In this document: piece after piece, positions 52,629 through 62,571 of the stretch
How positions within the stretch are numbered: position 1 is the stretch's first letter
How the letters are laid out: every line of letters starts with the position of its first letter
Assembly: GCF_026157065.1 (NCBI RefSeq)
Contig: NZ_JANLGQ010000007.1
Coordinates: forward strand, 62,001 to 126,000
DNA from: Enterococcus sp. HY326
GTDB taxonomy: Bacteria > Bacillota > Bacilli > Lactobacillales > Enterococcaceae
Reading direction: 5' to 3'
Length of the DNA stretch: 64,000 nt
Translations under genes and position numbers: made by a program
Notes under the pieces: model-generated
Told to the model about the DNA's origin: nothing
Database searches by the model: none
What the model saw: the letters and a program-made list of their open reading frames with translations, nothing else

Positions 52629-53495
52629 CTACTCCCCTCCAACCGCCCGTTCGACAACTGTCACAACGGAAATATTGTAGAGGTCAGCACTTGGTGTAAC
52701 ATAAATTTGACTCGTTAAACCATCACTGTCTGCCACAATTTCAGCGACAGTTCCGATGACTAAATTAGCCGGCGAGTTGCCGCCAAGTCCTGAGGTTTGC
52801 ACTAAATCACCAACAGCAATATCTGCCGTACCGGTTACTTGAGAAATCACCAGCTGATTTTTTTCGTTGTCATATGAACCTAAGACACCATAAGAAATTC
52901 CGGCAGTTTCACCGGTTGCTGTAATTTTAACAGGATAGTGGTTCGTCGTTTCATTATCAGTGGTCAATAATTCCACTTTTGATGTGTTGTCACTAACCTC
53001 AACGACACGACCGACGATGCCGTGTTGTGACATCACAGCCATATTTTTGGCAATGCCGTCATTGGAACCGACATCAATCACCAAATTGTCCTGCCACGCA
53101 TCAGGCGAACGGGAAATCACATTGGCATTGACTGTATCATAATCAGACAAGGTATTCGTCAACTCTAACTGCTGCTGCAGGTCAGCAATTTGCTGCTCAT
53201 AGTCAGAATTTTGTTGGACAACAGATTCATAGCTATCTAAAGTAGATTTTAAATTTTGATTTTCTTCATAGGTACTAAATAAATCCTGTAATGAAGCCAC
53301 CCCATCTGTAATCCAGTTGACAGGCGCTGTTACAATGCTATCAGCAAAGCCAACCACATCATTCACCACAGATTGTGGGAAACTTGCTTCACTGTCTTCA
53401 TCACGACTGGCAGCAGTCACACTAATCACCACGACCACCACAATCACAATAATTAAAATGATGATAATATTTTTATTGGGATTAAACTTCTTCAC
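52629..53495 (-). CDS. mreC: Cell-shape protein MreC
   Basis: 288 aa with an N-terminal membrane anchor (about 10-29), a coiled coil (about 68-105) and the MreC beta domain (SPDAWQDNLVIDVGSNDGIAKNMAVMSQHGIVGRV; GDLVQTSGLGGNSPANLVIGTV). Scaffold of the elongasome outside the membrane. Confidence 0.95.
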   Translation of the reverse strand: MKKFNPNKNIIIILIIVIVVVVVISVTAASRDEDSEASFPQSVVNDVVGFADSIVTAPVNWITDGVASLQDLFSTYEENQNLKSTLDSYESVVQQNSDYEQQIADLQQQLELTNTLSDYDTVNANVISRSPDAWQDNLVIDVGSNDGIAKNMAVMSQHGIVGRVVEVSDNTSKVELLTTDNETTNHYPVKITATGETAGISYGVLGSYDNEKNQLVISQVTGTADIAVGDLVQTSGLGGNSPANLVIGTVAEIVADSDGLTSQIYVTPSADLYNISVVTVVERAVGGE

Positions 53496-53667
53496 AAGGA
53501 CACCTCGTACTTTTTTAAACTCGTAAGCCCAATTCTACCACTCTTTTTAGGCAAAAAAAAGCCGGACTAGCGGTCTTAAGTTAATTTTTATTTTTACTTG
53601 GGCTTTACTATTTCTATTGAAAAAGCTATGCTGAACCTAATTTCTTAAAAGAAGGCGCTTACTGAAA

Positions 53668-54339
53668 ATGACTGCTTTAGACGAGCGGCTGATGTCTCAG
53701 CTACAAACAGCTTATCTCTCAGATTATGCAAATGGCCAAGCTACCTTATACTTTGATCCACAACCAGCCTACCATTTTCGAATGAATCTTTCCTATTATT
53801 TTCCCGGCGAAATCACAACAACTATTTAAAATAGAAGTACACTGATAGCACAAGAATTAATCAACGAAATTTTTTGTGCTTCGACAGAAATTTTTACCTT
53901 TGAATATCTCTATCAGAAAAAACAGTTGCGCCAATGGCTGTCCAAGAAAAAATTACGCACTGAAACATTTCGGCCGCTGCAATTTGAAGCCGGTACATTG
54001 CGAGCTACCAGCTTTTCCTTAACGACTCCACCAACGTTACTTTATAAATTAGCTAGAGCTTTAATCTATCAAGATTTTAAAGCTTTAAATGCCACTGTTT
54101 TACACTTAGAGCATCCGCTAATCTTTTTTGAACCTAACCGAAAAATTCTTTTGCACATTTATGATGATCGTGGCTGTGACGTCTTTTGCCAAAATCAAAA
54201 GGATTACCAGAAGCTACTCTCTAAATTCGGTACGTATGTGGACAGCTATACTAACACCATGCTAACGGGCGATTTTCGGGTTGAGGAAACGAAGTTTGGC
54301 TTGCAGTTTAAAAAAATGGAGGAAGATGCTGAGGATTAA
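53668..54339 (+). pseudogene. DUF3885-like gene with one in-frame stop
   Basis: The frame opens with ATG at 53668 and reads 223 codons to 54339, interrupted by TAA at 53827-53829 (after GEITTTI, before NRSTLIAQELINEIF). Both halves stay in the same frame and show a DUF3885-like pattern (EIF...IYDDRGCDVFC, DFRVEETKFGLQF). A recent nonsense mutation or a sequencing error. The downstream part could start at TTG 53926 (137 aa) but has no RBS. Confidence 0.75.
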
Positions 54340-54412
54340 ACTATTAAATAGGGAATTTTTCTCACAGTAAGTTTCAGAGGAGAGCTGTGGAAACATTTTA
54401 GTAGTCAAATAA

Positions 54413-54449
54413 AAACCCAAGGGACAATCGGCAGCCGCTAATTGTCCCT
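54413..54449 (-). terminator. Terminator of the priA-thiN operon
   Basis: GGGACAAT...ATTGTCCC with an inner CGGC/GCCG stem, followed by GGGTTTTTATT on the - strand. Confidence 0.88.
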
Positions 54450-54468
54450 CGATTGTTAATTTATTTTT

Positions 54469-55104
54469 TTAATCCCGACTTTGAATCACTGCAATCAGAC
54501 CGGAATCAAATTCGCATTCAGCCGTGTCGCTGATAAATTCATTGCTGGCATAGGAGGTTGGCACGGAAACTTCAACATGATCTAAGAGATATTTACTATT
54601 TCTCAGAGTTAGATTGCTGACTGGCGTCAAGCAGCAATATGCTAGATAGTCAAAGCCGGCTTGCCGGTGAATTTCATGTTTTCCCGGCAACAAATAGCTG
54701 AGGTAATTCTGCTGATTTTTCAAGCAAATTTGCTGAGCATATTGTTGAAAGCGAGGCTCCGCTGCTAGCCAGAGATTCGCTAAGAAATGGTCGAGGCGTC
54801 CACCGATGGCTCCTAAAATCGTCACTTGAGCAGTCGGCCAACGGTTAAAAGTTTCCACTAGGGCCAGCTGGGTATCTGTGTCGTCTTTTTCGGCTTTGGC
54901 AGTTACCACTTCACCAGCTTCAGCAAAAATCCGCTGACGTTCCGCTTCCGTTGAAGAATCAAAATCCCCCACGGCTAAGCTGAGGGGCCAGCCTAGTTCA
55001 AGAATCGTTAAGGCTCCGTGGTCAACACCTACATAAATATCCGCTTGCGGCAAATTTTCCGGCCAGTCCGTCAAGTCACCACCAGCAATCATCAAAACTT
55101 CCAT
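54469..55104 (-). CDS. thiN: Thiamine pyrophosphokinase
   Basis: 211 aa. Makes thiamine diphosphate from thiamine and ATP. Motifs: YVGVDHGALTILELGWPLSLAVGDFDS, KDDTDTQLAL, ILGAIGGRLDHFLANLWL. It starts directly at the end of rpe (no gap), as in other Firmicutes. Confidence 0.95.
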   Translation of the reverse strand: MEVLMIAGGDLTDWPENLPQADIYVGVDHGALTILELGWPLSLAVGDFDSSTEAERQRIFAEAGEVVTAKAEKDDTDTQLALVETFNRWPTAQVTILGAIGGRLDHFLANLWLAAEPRFQQYAQQICLKNQQNYLSYLLPGKHEIHRQAGFDYLAYCCLTPVSNLTLRNSKYLLDHVEVSVPTSYASNEFISDTAECEFDSGLIAVIQSRD

Positions 55105-55761
55105 TTAGGCCAACGCTTCCTGCAAAGCTTTTAGGCGATCTGTCGGCACTTCGGCATCATAAATAAATGAGCCCGCCACGAAAACATTCGCCCCTGCTTC
55201 TTTACAGCGCTGAGCCGTTTCAGTATTGATGCCGCCATCCACTTCAATATCAAAATGCCAGTTATAATTTTCTCGAATTTCAATTAGCGCAGCAATTTTA
55301 TTCAAGCTATCCTCAATAAAACTCTGTCCGCCAAAGCCAGGATTTACAGTCATAATCAAGACTTGATCCACCATATCTAGCACATGTTGGATAGCAGAAA
55401 TCGGTGTACCAGGATTGATGACCACACCAGCCTTCACGCCAAAACTTTTAATCATCTGAACTGCTCGATGGATGTGGGGTGTAGATTCAGCGTGCACGGT
55501 AATAATATCAGAGCCGGCTTTTGCAAAAGCCTCAATAAAATTTTCTGGTTGCACAATCATCAAATGAACATCTAAAGGCAGCTTGGTCACCGGACGAATG
55601 GCCGAAACGATATTCGGTCCTAAAGTGATATTGGGTACAAATTGGCCATCCATCACATCAACATGAATGTAATCAGCGCCGGCTCGTTCTACTAGTTCAA
55701 TGTCCCGTTGCAAATTGGCAAAATCAGCACTTAAAATTGAAGGAGCAATTTTCATCATCAT
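55105..55761 (-). CDS. rpe: Ribulose-phosphate 3-epimerase
   Basis: 218 aa TIM barrel. MKIAPSILSADFANLQRDI, HVDVMDGQFVPNITLG, DVHLMIVQPE, VMTVNPGFGGQSFI and DIEVDGGINTETA carry the metal-binding His/Asp residues. Three tandem ATG codons open the gene; the first has GAGGA at 7 nt. Pentose phosphate pathway. Confidence 0.97.
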   Translation of the reverse strand: MMMKIAPSILSADFANLQRDIELVERAGADYIHVDVMDGQFVPNITLGPNIVSAIRPVTKLPLDVHLMIVQPENFIEAFAKAGSDIITVHAESTPHIHRAVQMIKSFGVKAGVVINPGTPISAIQHVLDMVDQVLIMTVNPGFGGQSFIEDSLNKIAALIEIRENYNWHFDIEVDGGINTETAQRCKEAGANVFVAGSFIYDAEVPTDRLKALQEALA

Positions 55762-55772
55762 TTAATAAATCC

Positions 55773-56666
55773 TCATTTCTTCTTTTTATAAACTGGGCGG
55801 CGGTTTTCAATCTCCGCCATAAACTGCAGATAATTTTGGTAGCGGCTCTCAGCGATTTCCCCGCTTTCGACTTCTCGTTTGACTTCACAGCCAGGCTCTT
55901 GGCTGTGGCGGCACTCACGGAAACGACAATGGGGCGCAGCCTTCACGAACTCAGGAAAATAACGGGGCAGCTCTTGCACGGTCATTTCTAAAAAATCAAT
56001 CGAGCTAAAGCCCGGCGTGTCTGCGACAAGGCCATCATACAAGGGCAACAATTCCACATGACGGGTCGTGTGCTTTCCACGACCTAAGCTTTCCGAAATC
56101 TCAGCCGTCGCCAGTTGTAAATCTGGTGAAATCCGATTGAGCAATGTCGATTTCCCGGCACCAGATTGCCCCATGAAAACAGTCAGCATTTCCGGAAAAA
56201 GCCGTTCTAGCTCATTTAAATTATCCGGTTGAGCAGCGATGACTGTATACCCGATACCTTCATACAAAGCTTGCACCGTTTTAACTAAAGTCAGGTCCGT
56301 TAATATGTCGGTCTTCGTCAAATAAATAATTGGTTCAATATCTTTATTTTCCAGTGTGACTAAAAAGCGATCGACAAGATTATAAGAAAAATCCGGCTCC
56401 ACCATGCTGGTGACAATCACGCCTTGGTCGACATTGGCCACCGGCGGCCGCACAAGCTCATTGTGTCGTGGCAAAATTTCTAAGAGGTAGCCATCTGTCA
56501 GATTTTCACTTTCAAAGACCACTTGATCTCCCACCAGCGGCGTAATCTTACGATTGCGAAAATTTCCCCGGCCTCGTGTTTGATACGTTTGTCCATCGGC
56601 ATATACATAATAAAAACCACTTAGCGCTTTTCTGATTTGTCCTTTAATTCTCTTCCCCTCCTTCAA
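55773..56666 (-). CDS. rsgA: Ribosome small subunit-dependent GTPase A
   Basis: 297 aa at most. OB fold, circularly permuted GTPase (TKTD = G4; GQSGAGKSTLLN = G1; DTPGFSS = G3) and a Zn-binding end (CRFRECRHSQEPGCEVK). It matures the 30S subunit. Start problem: the TTG at 56666 has no RBS before it, whereas AAGGAGGGG lies inside the frame, 8-9 nt before an ATT (56648-56646) that gives the typical IKGQIRKALSG start. So the real start may be AUU. Confidence 0.95.
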   Translation of the reverse strand: MKEGKRIKGQIRKALSGFYYVYADGQTYQTRGRGNFRNRKITPLVGDQVVFESENLTDGYLLEILPRHNELVRPPVANVDQGVIVTSMVEPDFSYNLVDRFLVTLENKDIEPIIYLTKTDILTDLTLVKTVQALYEGIGYTVIAAQPDNLNELERLFPEMLTVFMGQSGAGKSTLLNRISPDLQLATAEISESLGRGKHTTRHVELLPLYDGLVADTPGFSSIDFLEMTVQELPRYFPEFVKAAPHCRFRECRHSQEPGCEVKREVESGEIAESRYQNYLQFMAEIENRRPVYKKKK

Positions 56667-56757
56667 TTCAATTAGCTTTGCTGTTCAGGCGTCTATTCCG
56701 TTTTATTTTAGCATACTTCAAAAGGCTTGGGGAATGAAAGAGGAAGCGACGCAGTGC

Positions 56758-56791
56758 ATAAAAAATCGGCTAGTCGAAAAACTAGCCGATT
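56758..56791 (-). terminator. Terminator after prkC
   Basis: AATCGGCTAGT/ACTAGCCGATT hairpin followed by TTTTTT on the - strand. rsgA-rpe-thiN therefore probably has its own promoter. Confidence 0.9.
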
Positions 56792-56828
56792 AGTGAGAGC
56801 TTAAGAATCAGTTTCCAAAAATATTTTA

Positions 56829-58991
56829 TTAATTATTATCAGAAGAACTCGTGGTTGAGCCTGTGGAGACGACTATCTGAACAGTTGAACCAACTTCAAC
56901 TTCTGTTCTAGCGTTTGGACTCATACTAATTACTAAACCAGCCTCAACCGTTGTCGAGCTGGCAGTGGTTGTTGAGACAGTTAAACCGGCACCCTGTAGG
57001 TAACCTTCTGCATAACTTTGCGTCTTTCCAACTAAGTTTTCGAGAGTAACCGTTTCAGCGGGTTCAGGCCCTTGACTGACTGTCAGAGTAACAGAAGAAC
57101 CACTGCGAACGGTGCTGCCAGAGCTTGGATTTTGGCTGATTACATTGCCGGACGCAACAGTATCGTTGTAGGCTTGCTCTTCATTGACAGTCAAGCCTAG
57201 CGCCTCTAATTCGCTTCGCGCTCTGGTTGCTGTCATCCCAGAATAATCTTCTAAAGTAATTTCTTCTGGCCCTGAGCTAACGTTTAGTGTAATCGTGTCA
57301 GCAGTTCCAATATTGACTTCTGTTCCGCTAGTTGGTGTTTGACTGATAACCGTGCCTTCTGCTACCGTGCTGCTTGGTGCATTGTTGCGGCTAATTTGTG
57401 ATGAAGAAAACCCTAATTCCTCCAAAGCTGCGACGGCATCCTCATAGGTCATCCCTGCATAATTGCCAACCCTTGCCGTTTCAGGACCAGTACTGACTGT
57501 CAGTGTAACCGTAACGGATTCATCAGACGGATCAACTTCAGTTCCAGCATCCGGGGTTTGGGAAATCACATCCCCTTCATCCACGGTGGCACTAGAGTCC
57601 TCTTCCCGCTCAATCTGGGCAGACGTGAAGCCTAACTCTTCTAATGCAGCGACGGCTTCTTCGTACGTCATGCCGGAATAGTCGGCTAAGGTTTTCGTTG
57701 CACCCGTGCTGACGTAGAGGGTGACCTCGCGACCCGTTCGGACTTGGGCATCGGCTTCCGGATCTGTGCGCACCACTGAGCCAGCTTCGACCTCATCACT
57801 GCTGACTTCTTTGGTTTCTGAAGCGACTTCCAAGCCTAGATCTTCTAAAGTTGTGGTGGCTTCTGCGACCGTCTGTCCACTCACATCTGGTATGGTCACC
57901 GTTTCACCGCCGGAACCTAAGAAAAATAAAACGGCGCCAATCACGACTGCTAAAGCTAGAACGGAACCGATGATAATCGCTTTTCGTTTACTTTTTTTAG
58001 GTGGCGGTGTCGTTTCTTTTTTACTCGGCTGATCAGTATCCTCTGGAAAAGTCGGCATCGGCTGCGTGGCTGTCTGACCAATTGGCGTGTCCGACGTAAC
58101 AGGTACTGCCATTGCAATCGTTGCTTGATCGTGAACCGCTGGCACCCAGCGGGGTTCATTTAAACGTTCAGGATTTAAGGCAGTCTGCAAATCTTCTTGC
58201 ATTTCCTCAACTGTCTGATAACGATTTAGAGGATCTTTGGCCGTTGCGTGGAGCACGACATTTTCTAAAGACTGCGGCGTGTTGGAATTAAAATCACGAA
58301 TTTCCGGCAGCTCATCTTGAAAGTGCTTTAAAGCAATCGTGACTGCTGATTCGCCGTCAAAAGGAACTTGTCCCGTCAGCATTTCATATAAAATAATCCC
58401 CATCGCATAGATATCTGATTGTTTGGTGGCCATGCTACCACGAGCTTGCTCAGGTGATAGATAATGAACCGAACCTAGCATGGTATTTGTCTGAGTAATA
58501 GACGTTTCAGATAAGGCAATCGCAATTCCAAAGTCGGTGATTTTGACAACCCCGTCTTCATCAATTAAAACATTTTGCGGTTTTAAATCCCGGTGAATAA
58601 TGCGGTGCTCATGGGCCAAAGCTACCGCCGATAAAATTTGGTCCATAATATCGACGACTTTGCCGAAGGGAATTGGAAAATGGGTTTGGATATAACGTTT
58701 CAAATCCATCCCCCGCACAAATTCCATCACTAGATATTGTAGACCGTTATCCTCACCGACGTCATAGACGCTGACAATATTCGGATGTACCAGCTCAGTT
58801 GCAGCTAAGGCCTCCCGCTGAAAGCGACGAATCGCCGTTTGATCATTTTGAAAATCAAAACGCAAAACTTTGACAGCAACTTCACGATCTAAAATTAAAT
58901 CTCTGGCTAAAAAAACATGCGCCATGCCACCACTACCAATGTTACCAATTATTTCATAGCGGCCGTTTAATTTACTGCCAATCTCAATCAT
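56829..58991 (-). CDS. prkC: PASTA-domain Ser/Thr protein kinase
   Basis: 720 aa. N-terminal Hanks kinase ([42 protein letters not shown], then the activation loop), a Pro-rich cytoplasmic linker, one membrane segment (about 340-362) and five extracellular PASTA repeats (about 366 to 712). Senses muropeptides or lipid II and controls wall stress and intrinsic cephalosporin resistance in enterococci (IreK). ATGA overlap with stp. Confidence 0.97.
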   Translation of the reverse strand: MIEIGSKLNGRYEIIGNIGSGGMAHVFLARDLILDREVAVKVLRFDFQNDQTAIRRFQREALAATELVHPNIVSVYDVGEDNGLQYLVMEFVRGMDLKRYIQTHFPIPFGKVVDIMDQILSAVALAHEHRIIHRDLKPQNVLIDEDGVVKITDFGIAIALSETSITQTNTMLGSVHYLSPEQARGSMATKQSDIYAMGIILYEMLTGQVPFDGESAVTIALKHFQDELPEIRDFNSNTPQSLENVVLHATAKDPLNRYQTVEEMQEDLQTALNPERLNEPRWVPAVHDQATIAMAVPVTSDTPIGQTATQPMPTFPEDTDQPSKKETTPPPKKSKRKAIIIGSVLALAVVIGAVLFFLGSGGETVTIPDVSGQTVAEATTTLEDLGLEVASETKEVSSDEVEAGSVVRTDPEADAQVRTGREVTLYVSTGATKTLADYSGMTYEEAVAALEELGFTSAQIEREEDSSATVDEGDVISQTPDAGTEVDPSDESVTVTLTVSTGPETARVGNYAGMTYEDAVAALEELGFSSSQISRNNAPSSTVAEGTVISQTPTSGTEVNIGTADTITLNVSSGPEEITLEDYSGMTATRARSELEALGLTVNEEQAYNDTVASGNVISQNPSSGSTVRSGSSVTLTVSQGPEPAETVTLENLVGKTQSYAEGYLQGAGLTVSTTTASSTTVEAGLVISMSPNARTEVEVGSTVQIVVSTGSTTSSSDNN

Positions 58992-59728
58992 TGGTTATCC
59001 TCCTTTAACTGAATAATCAATACCGTAATATTGTCCGCCCCGCCGGCTTCATTTGCGGCGGCGACTAATTGTTCTACTTTATCTGCTAAGCTTTTTTCTT
59101 GAAAGACAATTGCGGCAATCTCAGCTTCTGAAACCATATTGGTCAAGCCATCTGAACAGAGTAATAGATAATCGTCTGTCCGCCATTGATCAACAAAAAT
59201 ATCCACAGCAATCTGATTGGGCATGCCCACAGTGCGGGTCAAAATATTTTTATTGGGATGTTTTTCTGCCATCTCAGGAGTAATTTCACCTGATTTGACC
59301 AGCTCGTTGACCAGAGAATGGTCATCAGAAATTTGCGAAATTTCTTGATTCCGCAATAAATAAGCGCGGGAATCCCCGACGTTGGCGATGATGTATTGTT
59401 CCTCCAATATGACCGCCATCACAGCTGTGCTGCCCATGCCGTCATATTCAGGCTGCAATTCACCAATGTCATAGATTTTGTGATTGACCGCTTGAATGCT
59501 TTCTGTCAGCCATTCAGTAATCTCTTTGACCGTCAGGCTGGCATTTTCTTGCCAGGCGCTGCCGACTTCAGTCACAATCATTTGGCTGGCAACATCGCCG
59601 GCTAAATGACCACCCATCCCGTCTGCTAAAATTGCTAGCGGCAGGCCGACTTGATTTTCAAAGACATTTGCGGCATCTTGATTCATCCTTCTGCGCTTAC
59701 CTACATCAGATTGAAAACGAATTTCCAT
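58988..59728 (-). CDS. stp: PP2C-family protein phosphatase
   Basis: 246 aa. Mn-dependent phosphatase that reverses the PASTA kinase (IreP in E. faecalis). Motifs: [62 protein letters not shown] 59728 has GGAGGAAAG upstream. Confidence 0.96.
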   Translation of the reverse strand: MEIRFQSDVGKRRRMNQDAANVFENQVGLPLAILADGMGGHLAGDVASQMIVTEVGSAWQENASLTVKEITEWLTESIQAVNHKIYDIGELQPEYDGMGSTAVMAVILEEQYIIANVGDSRAYLLRNQEISQISDDHSLVNELVKSGEITPEMAEKHPNKNILTRTVGMPNQIAVDIFVDQWRTDDYLLLCSDGLTNMVSEAEIAAIVFQEKSLADKVEQLVAAANEAGGADNITVLIIQLKEDNQ

Positions 59729-59764
59729 CAAACTTTCCTCCATTGTCATTTCCCGCTAAAACAC

Positions 59765-61126
59765 TTACCCCTTTTGCATGACGCAGATGAAAAAGCCATC
59801 GGTCATGGCATCCTGCGGATAAAGCTGGATACATTGGTTGACGATAAATTGTTGCATAAAGGGATTGGCGACTGGTTCAATTATTTTAAAATCCGGATGG
59901 TCCTCTAAAAACTTGGCAATTACCTGCTGATTTTCCTCTTGGGTAATCGTGCAAGTGCTATATGTTAGTATACCTGATTTCTTTAATGTTGGGGCAACAC
60001 TGGCTAATATTTCTTGTTGAATGGCTGCCAATTTAAGAAAATCTTCCGGTTTTTTAGTGTATTTGATATCTGGTTTCCGACGCATCAAGCCTAAGCCAGA
60101 ACAAGGAGCATCAACTAAAATCCTATCGAAGCTTTCTGCCAGAAAAGCTTCCTGCACTTTTCGAGCATCCAACTCTTTGGTGGTGATAACATCCTCCACC
60201 CGTAAACGGCGAGCATTGTCTTCTACTAATTTTAATTTATGCTGGTGAATGTCCAAGGCAATAATTTCGCCGCCAGCCCTCGCCTCTAAATAGGTTGCCA
60301 TATGCGTAGTTTTGCCGCCAGGCGCAGCGCAGGCATCCAAAATTTTATGCTGCGGGGCAATTTTTAAAGTCGGTGCTACTAGCATCGAACTTTCATCTTG
60401 AATCGCCAATAGGCCATCACTAAATAATCCGCTAGCTGCTAAGCGCCCTTTTTGGCCAACTACACCAAAGGGCGAGACTTGGCTAGCACTCACCTCTAGG
60501 CCATCTTCTTCAAGGGATTGAATCGCTTCTTCTCGACTCAATACCCGTAAGTCAACCCGTCCGCTAGCTTTACTTGGAACTAAGAGGGATTCCCCAAGTT
60601 CCCGCGTTTTTGCTTCCCCCAACTGCTCTGTCAATTTTTCCACGAGCCAAAGAGGCATACTGATTTCAATTGATAAGCGTTCAAGAGGATTTTGAATCAC
60701 TTGGGTATCCCGCAAGTCTTTACGCAAATAATTGCGCAAAACGCCATTAACAAACGTGGCAATGCCGTCATTGCCACGGGCCTTTGCAATTTCTACCGCT
60801 TCATTTAAGACAGCATGGTCAGGCACTTTATCTAATAAAGTCAGCTGATACGCCGATAACAATAATAAATTTTGGACCCACGGATCGATTTTTTTGGCCT
60901 TTTTAGTAAAAGGCTCAAGATAAAATTCTAGCAAAAGTTTGCGACTAATCGTGCCGTAAACAATTTCTGTTAAAAGGCCGCTGTCTTTGGGACCTAAATT
61001 CGCCTGTTTCATCACATCAGCTAAAAGCAGATTTGAATAAGCTCCGCCGGCAAATACTTTTTCCAAAGCCGTCAACGCCAGATAGCGAACAGAATATTTT
61101 ATTTTATTGGGAATTTTTTTTGCCAT
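59765..61126 (-). CDS. rsmB: 16S rRNA (cytosine967-C5)-methyltransferase
   Basis: 453 aa. NusB-like N-terminal domain (about 1-130) and a SAM methyltransferase domain with DACAAPGGKTTHMA, ILVDAPCSGLGLMRRKPD and the catalytic Cys in STCTITQEEN. Its start shares one base with the fmt stop. Confidence 0.97.
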   Translation of the reverse strand: MAKKIPNKIKYSVRYLALTALEKVFAGGAYSNLLLADVMKQANLGPKDSGLLTEIVYGTISRKLLLEFYLEPFTKKAKKIDPWVQNLLLLSAYQLTLLDKVPDHAVLNEAVEIAKARGNDGIATFVNGVLRNYLRKDLRDTQVIQNPLERLSIEISMPLWLVEKLTEQLGEAKTRELGESLLVPSKASGRVDLRVLSREEAIQSLEEDGLEVSASQVSPFGVVGQKGRLAASGLFSDGLLAIQDESSMLVAPTLKIAPQHKILDACAAPGGKTTHMATYLEARAGGEIIALDIHQHKLKLVEDNARRLRVEDVITTKELDARKVQEAFLAESFDRILVDAPCSGLGLMRRKPDIKYTKKPEDFLKLAAIQQEILASVAPTLKKSGILTYSTCTITQEENQQVIAKFLEDHPDFKIIEPVANPFMQQFIVNQCIQLYPQDAMTDGFFICVMQKG

Positions 61127-62070
61127 CAGCCTAATAAATCTCCCTCTTGAACTTTTTGACCACTACCGTTGAGGAACTCTTGGATTTTCTGCTTGCCTTT
61201 GCCGGCTGGCTGCAGCTCATCTAAGGCTAACACGGTGCCGCCGCCACAGGCCACCCAAAGATTTTTTTTATCTTTTTTGATGATGGTGCCAGGCGTCGCA
61301 TTCGTGGCTTCCGCTGTTAAAACAGTTGTTTGCCACAATTTCCAGCGGCTAGTGCCATCCATCGTAAAGGCGATGGGCCATGGTCGCAGTCCCCGCACTT
61401 TTTGGTCGACAGCTGTTGCGCTCAACTGCCAGTCAATCGCTTCTTGCTCTCTCGTGATATTTGGTGAGAAGGTTACTTCGGCTTCCTTCTGTGGTGTTGG
61501 CGTAATATTTCCCGCCAAAATCTCAGGTAACGTTGTCAGCAGCAGCTCTTTACCTAATAGGCTCAGCTTATCAAACATCGTGCCGACATCATCCTGCTGA
61601 GTGATGGGAATTTTTCCTTGGGCAAAAATTCCGCCGGCATCCATTTTTTTAATCATTTCCATAATGGTCACGCCAGTTTCTGAATCACCATTCATCACAG
61701 CGTAATGAACCGGCGCCCCACCACGATATTTCGGCAGTAAAGAAGCATGAACATTAATGGCTCCGTGAAGCGGCGCCTGTAAAATCGCCTCTGGTAAAAA
61801 TTGACCAAAGGCAGCCGTCACAATCACATCTGGTTTTAAGGCAATAATTTCTGCCATCTCCGGTGAACCGGGAATTTTTTCCGGCTGCAAAACCTTCAAG
61901 TTATGGACTAAAGCCGCCGCTTTGACCGGTGGCGGTGTGATGGTTTTTTTACGGCCAACGGGGCGATCCGGCTGGGTCACCACTGCTTGAATCTCATAGC
62001 CGGCCTCAAGCAAGCCCTCTAAAATCGGCACCGAAAATGCCGGTGTCCCCATAAATACCACTTTAGTCAT
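61126..62070 (-). CDS. fmt: Methionyl-tRNA formyltransferase
   Basis: 314 aa. VVFMGTPAFSVPILEGLL, INVHASLLPKYRGGAPVHYAV, then GDSETGVTIMEM, plus the C-terminal tRNA-binding domain. Formylates initiator tRNA. Overlaps def by 8 nt. Confidence 0.97.
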   Translation of the reverse strand: MTKVVFMGTPAFSVPILEGLLEAGYEIQAVVTQPDRPVGRKKTITPPPVKAAALVHNLKVLQPEKIPGSPEMAEIIALKPDVIVTAAFGQFLPEAILQAPLHGAINVHASLLPKYRGGAPVHYAVMNGDSETGVTIMEMIKKMDAGGIFAQGKIPITQQDDVGTMFDKLSLLGKELLLTTLPEILAGNITPTPQKEAEVTFSPNITREQEAIDWQLSATAVDQKVRGLRPWPIAFTMDGTSRWKLWQTTVLTAEATNATPGTIIKKDKKNLWVACGGGTVLALDELQPAGKGKQKIQEFLNGSGQKVQEGDLLG

Positions 62071-62554
62071 GCTGGTGTTCCTCCATATACTTTTCTAATT
62101 CAGCTTCGGGAATCGCTTCAATCTGCTTATCGATAAAAACTTTCCCCTGTAGATGGTCAACTTCATGCTGGATAATGCGGGCTAAATAATCAAAGGCCTC
62201 CATCTCCAGCTCGTCGCCTTCTCGGTCAAAATAAATCACGGTAATCTCTGTACTGCGCTTAACGGTGCCGTATTTTCCCGGCAGACTAAGACAGCCTTCG
62301 ACATCAATGTCTTCACCGCTACGCTTGATAATTTTCGGGTTAATCAACTCAATGACTTCCCCTTCGTCTGCCTCAACGATGGCTATCTGCAGGTTCACCC
62401 CAACTTGCGGTGCTGAAAGACCGACGCCATCGTGGGCCACCATGGTTTCTTGCATATTATCTAATAATTCCACCAGCTCATCTGTGATGACTTTGACTGG
62501 CTCGGCCATTCTTTTCAAACGATAATCCGGATATAAAATAATCGGTAACCGCAT
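62063..62554 (-). CDS. def: Peptide deformylase (second, PDF-type 1-like)
   Basis: 163 aa metalloprotease. Motifs: GVGLSAPQVGVN, EGCLSLPG and QHEVDHLQGKVFID carry the metal ligands Cys and two His. Works with fmt in N-terminal formyl removal. Confidence 0.97.
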   Translation of the reverse strand: MRLPIILYPDYRLKRMAEPVKVITDELVELLDNMQETMVAHDGVGLSAPQVGVNLQIAIVEADEGEVIELINPKIIKRSGEDIDVEGCLSLPGKYGTVKRSTEITVIYFDREGDELEMEAFDYLARIIQHEVDHLQGKVFIDKQIEAIPEAELEKYMEEHQHD

Positions 62555-62571
62555 GTCTCACCTTCCTTTTT

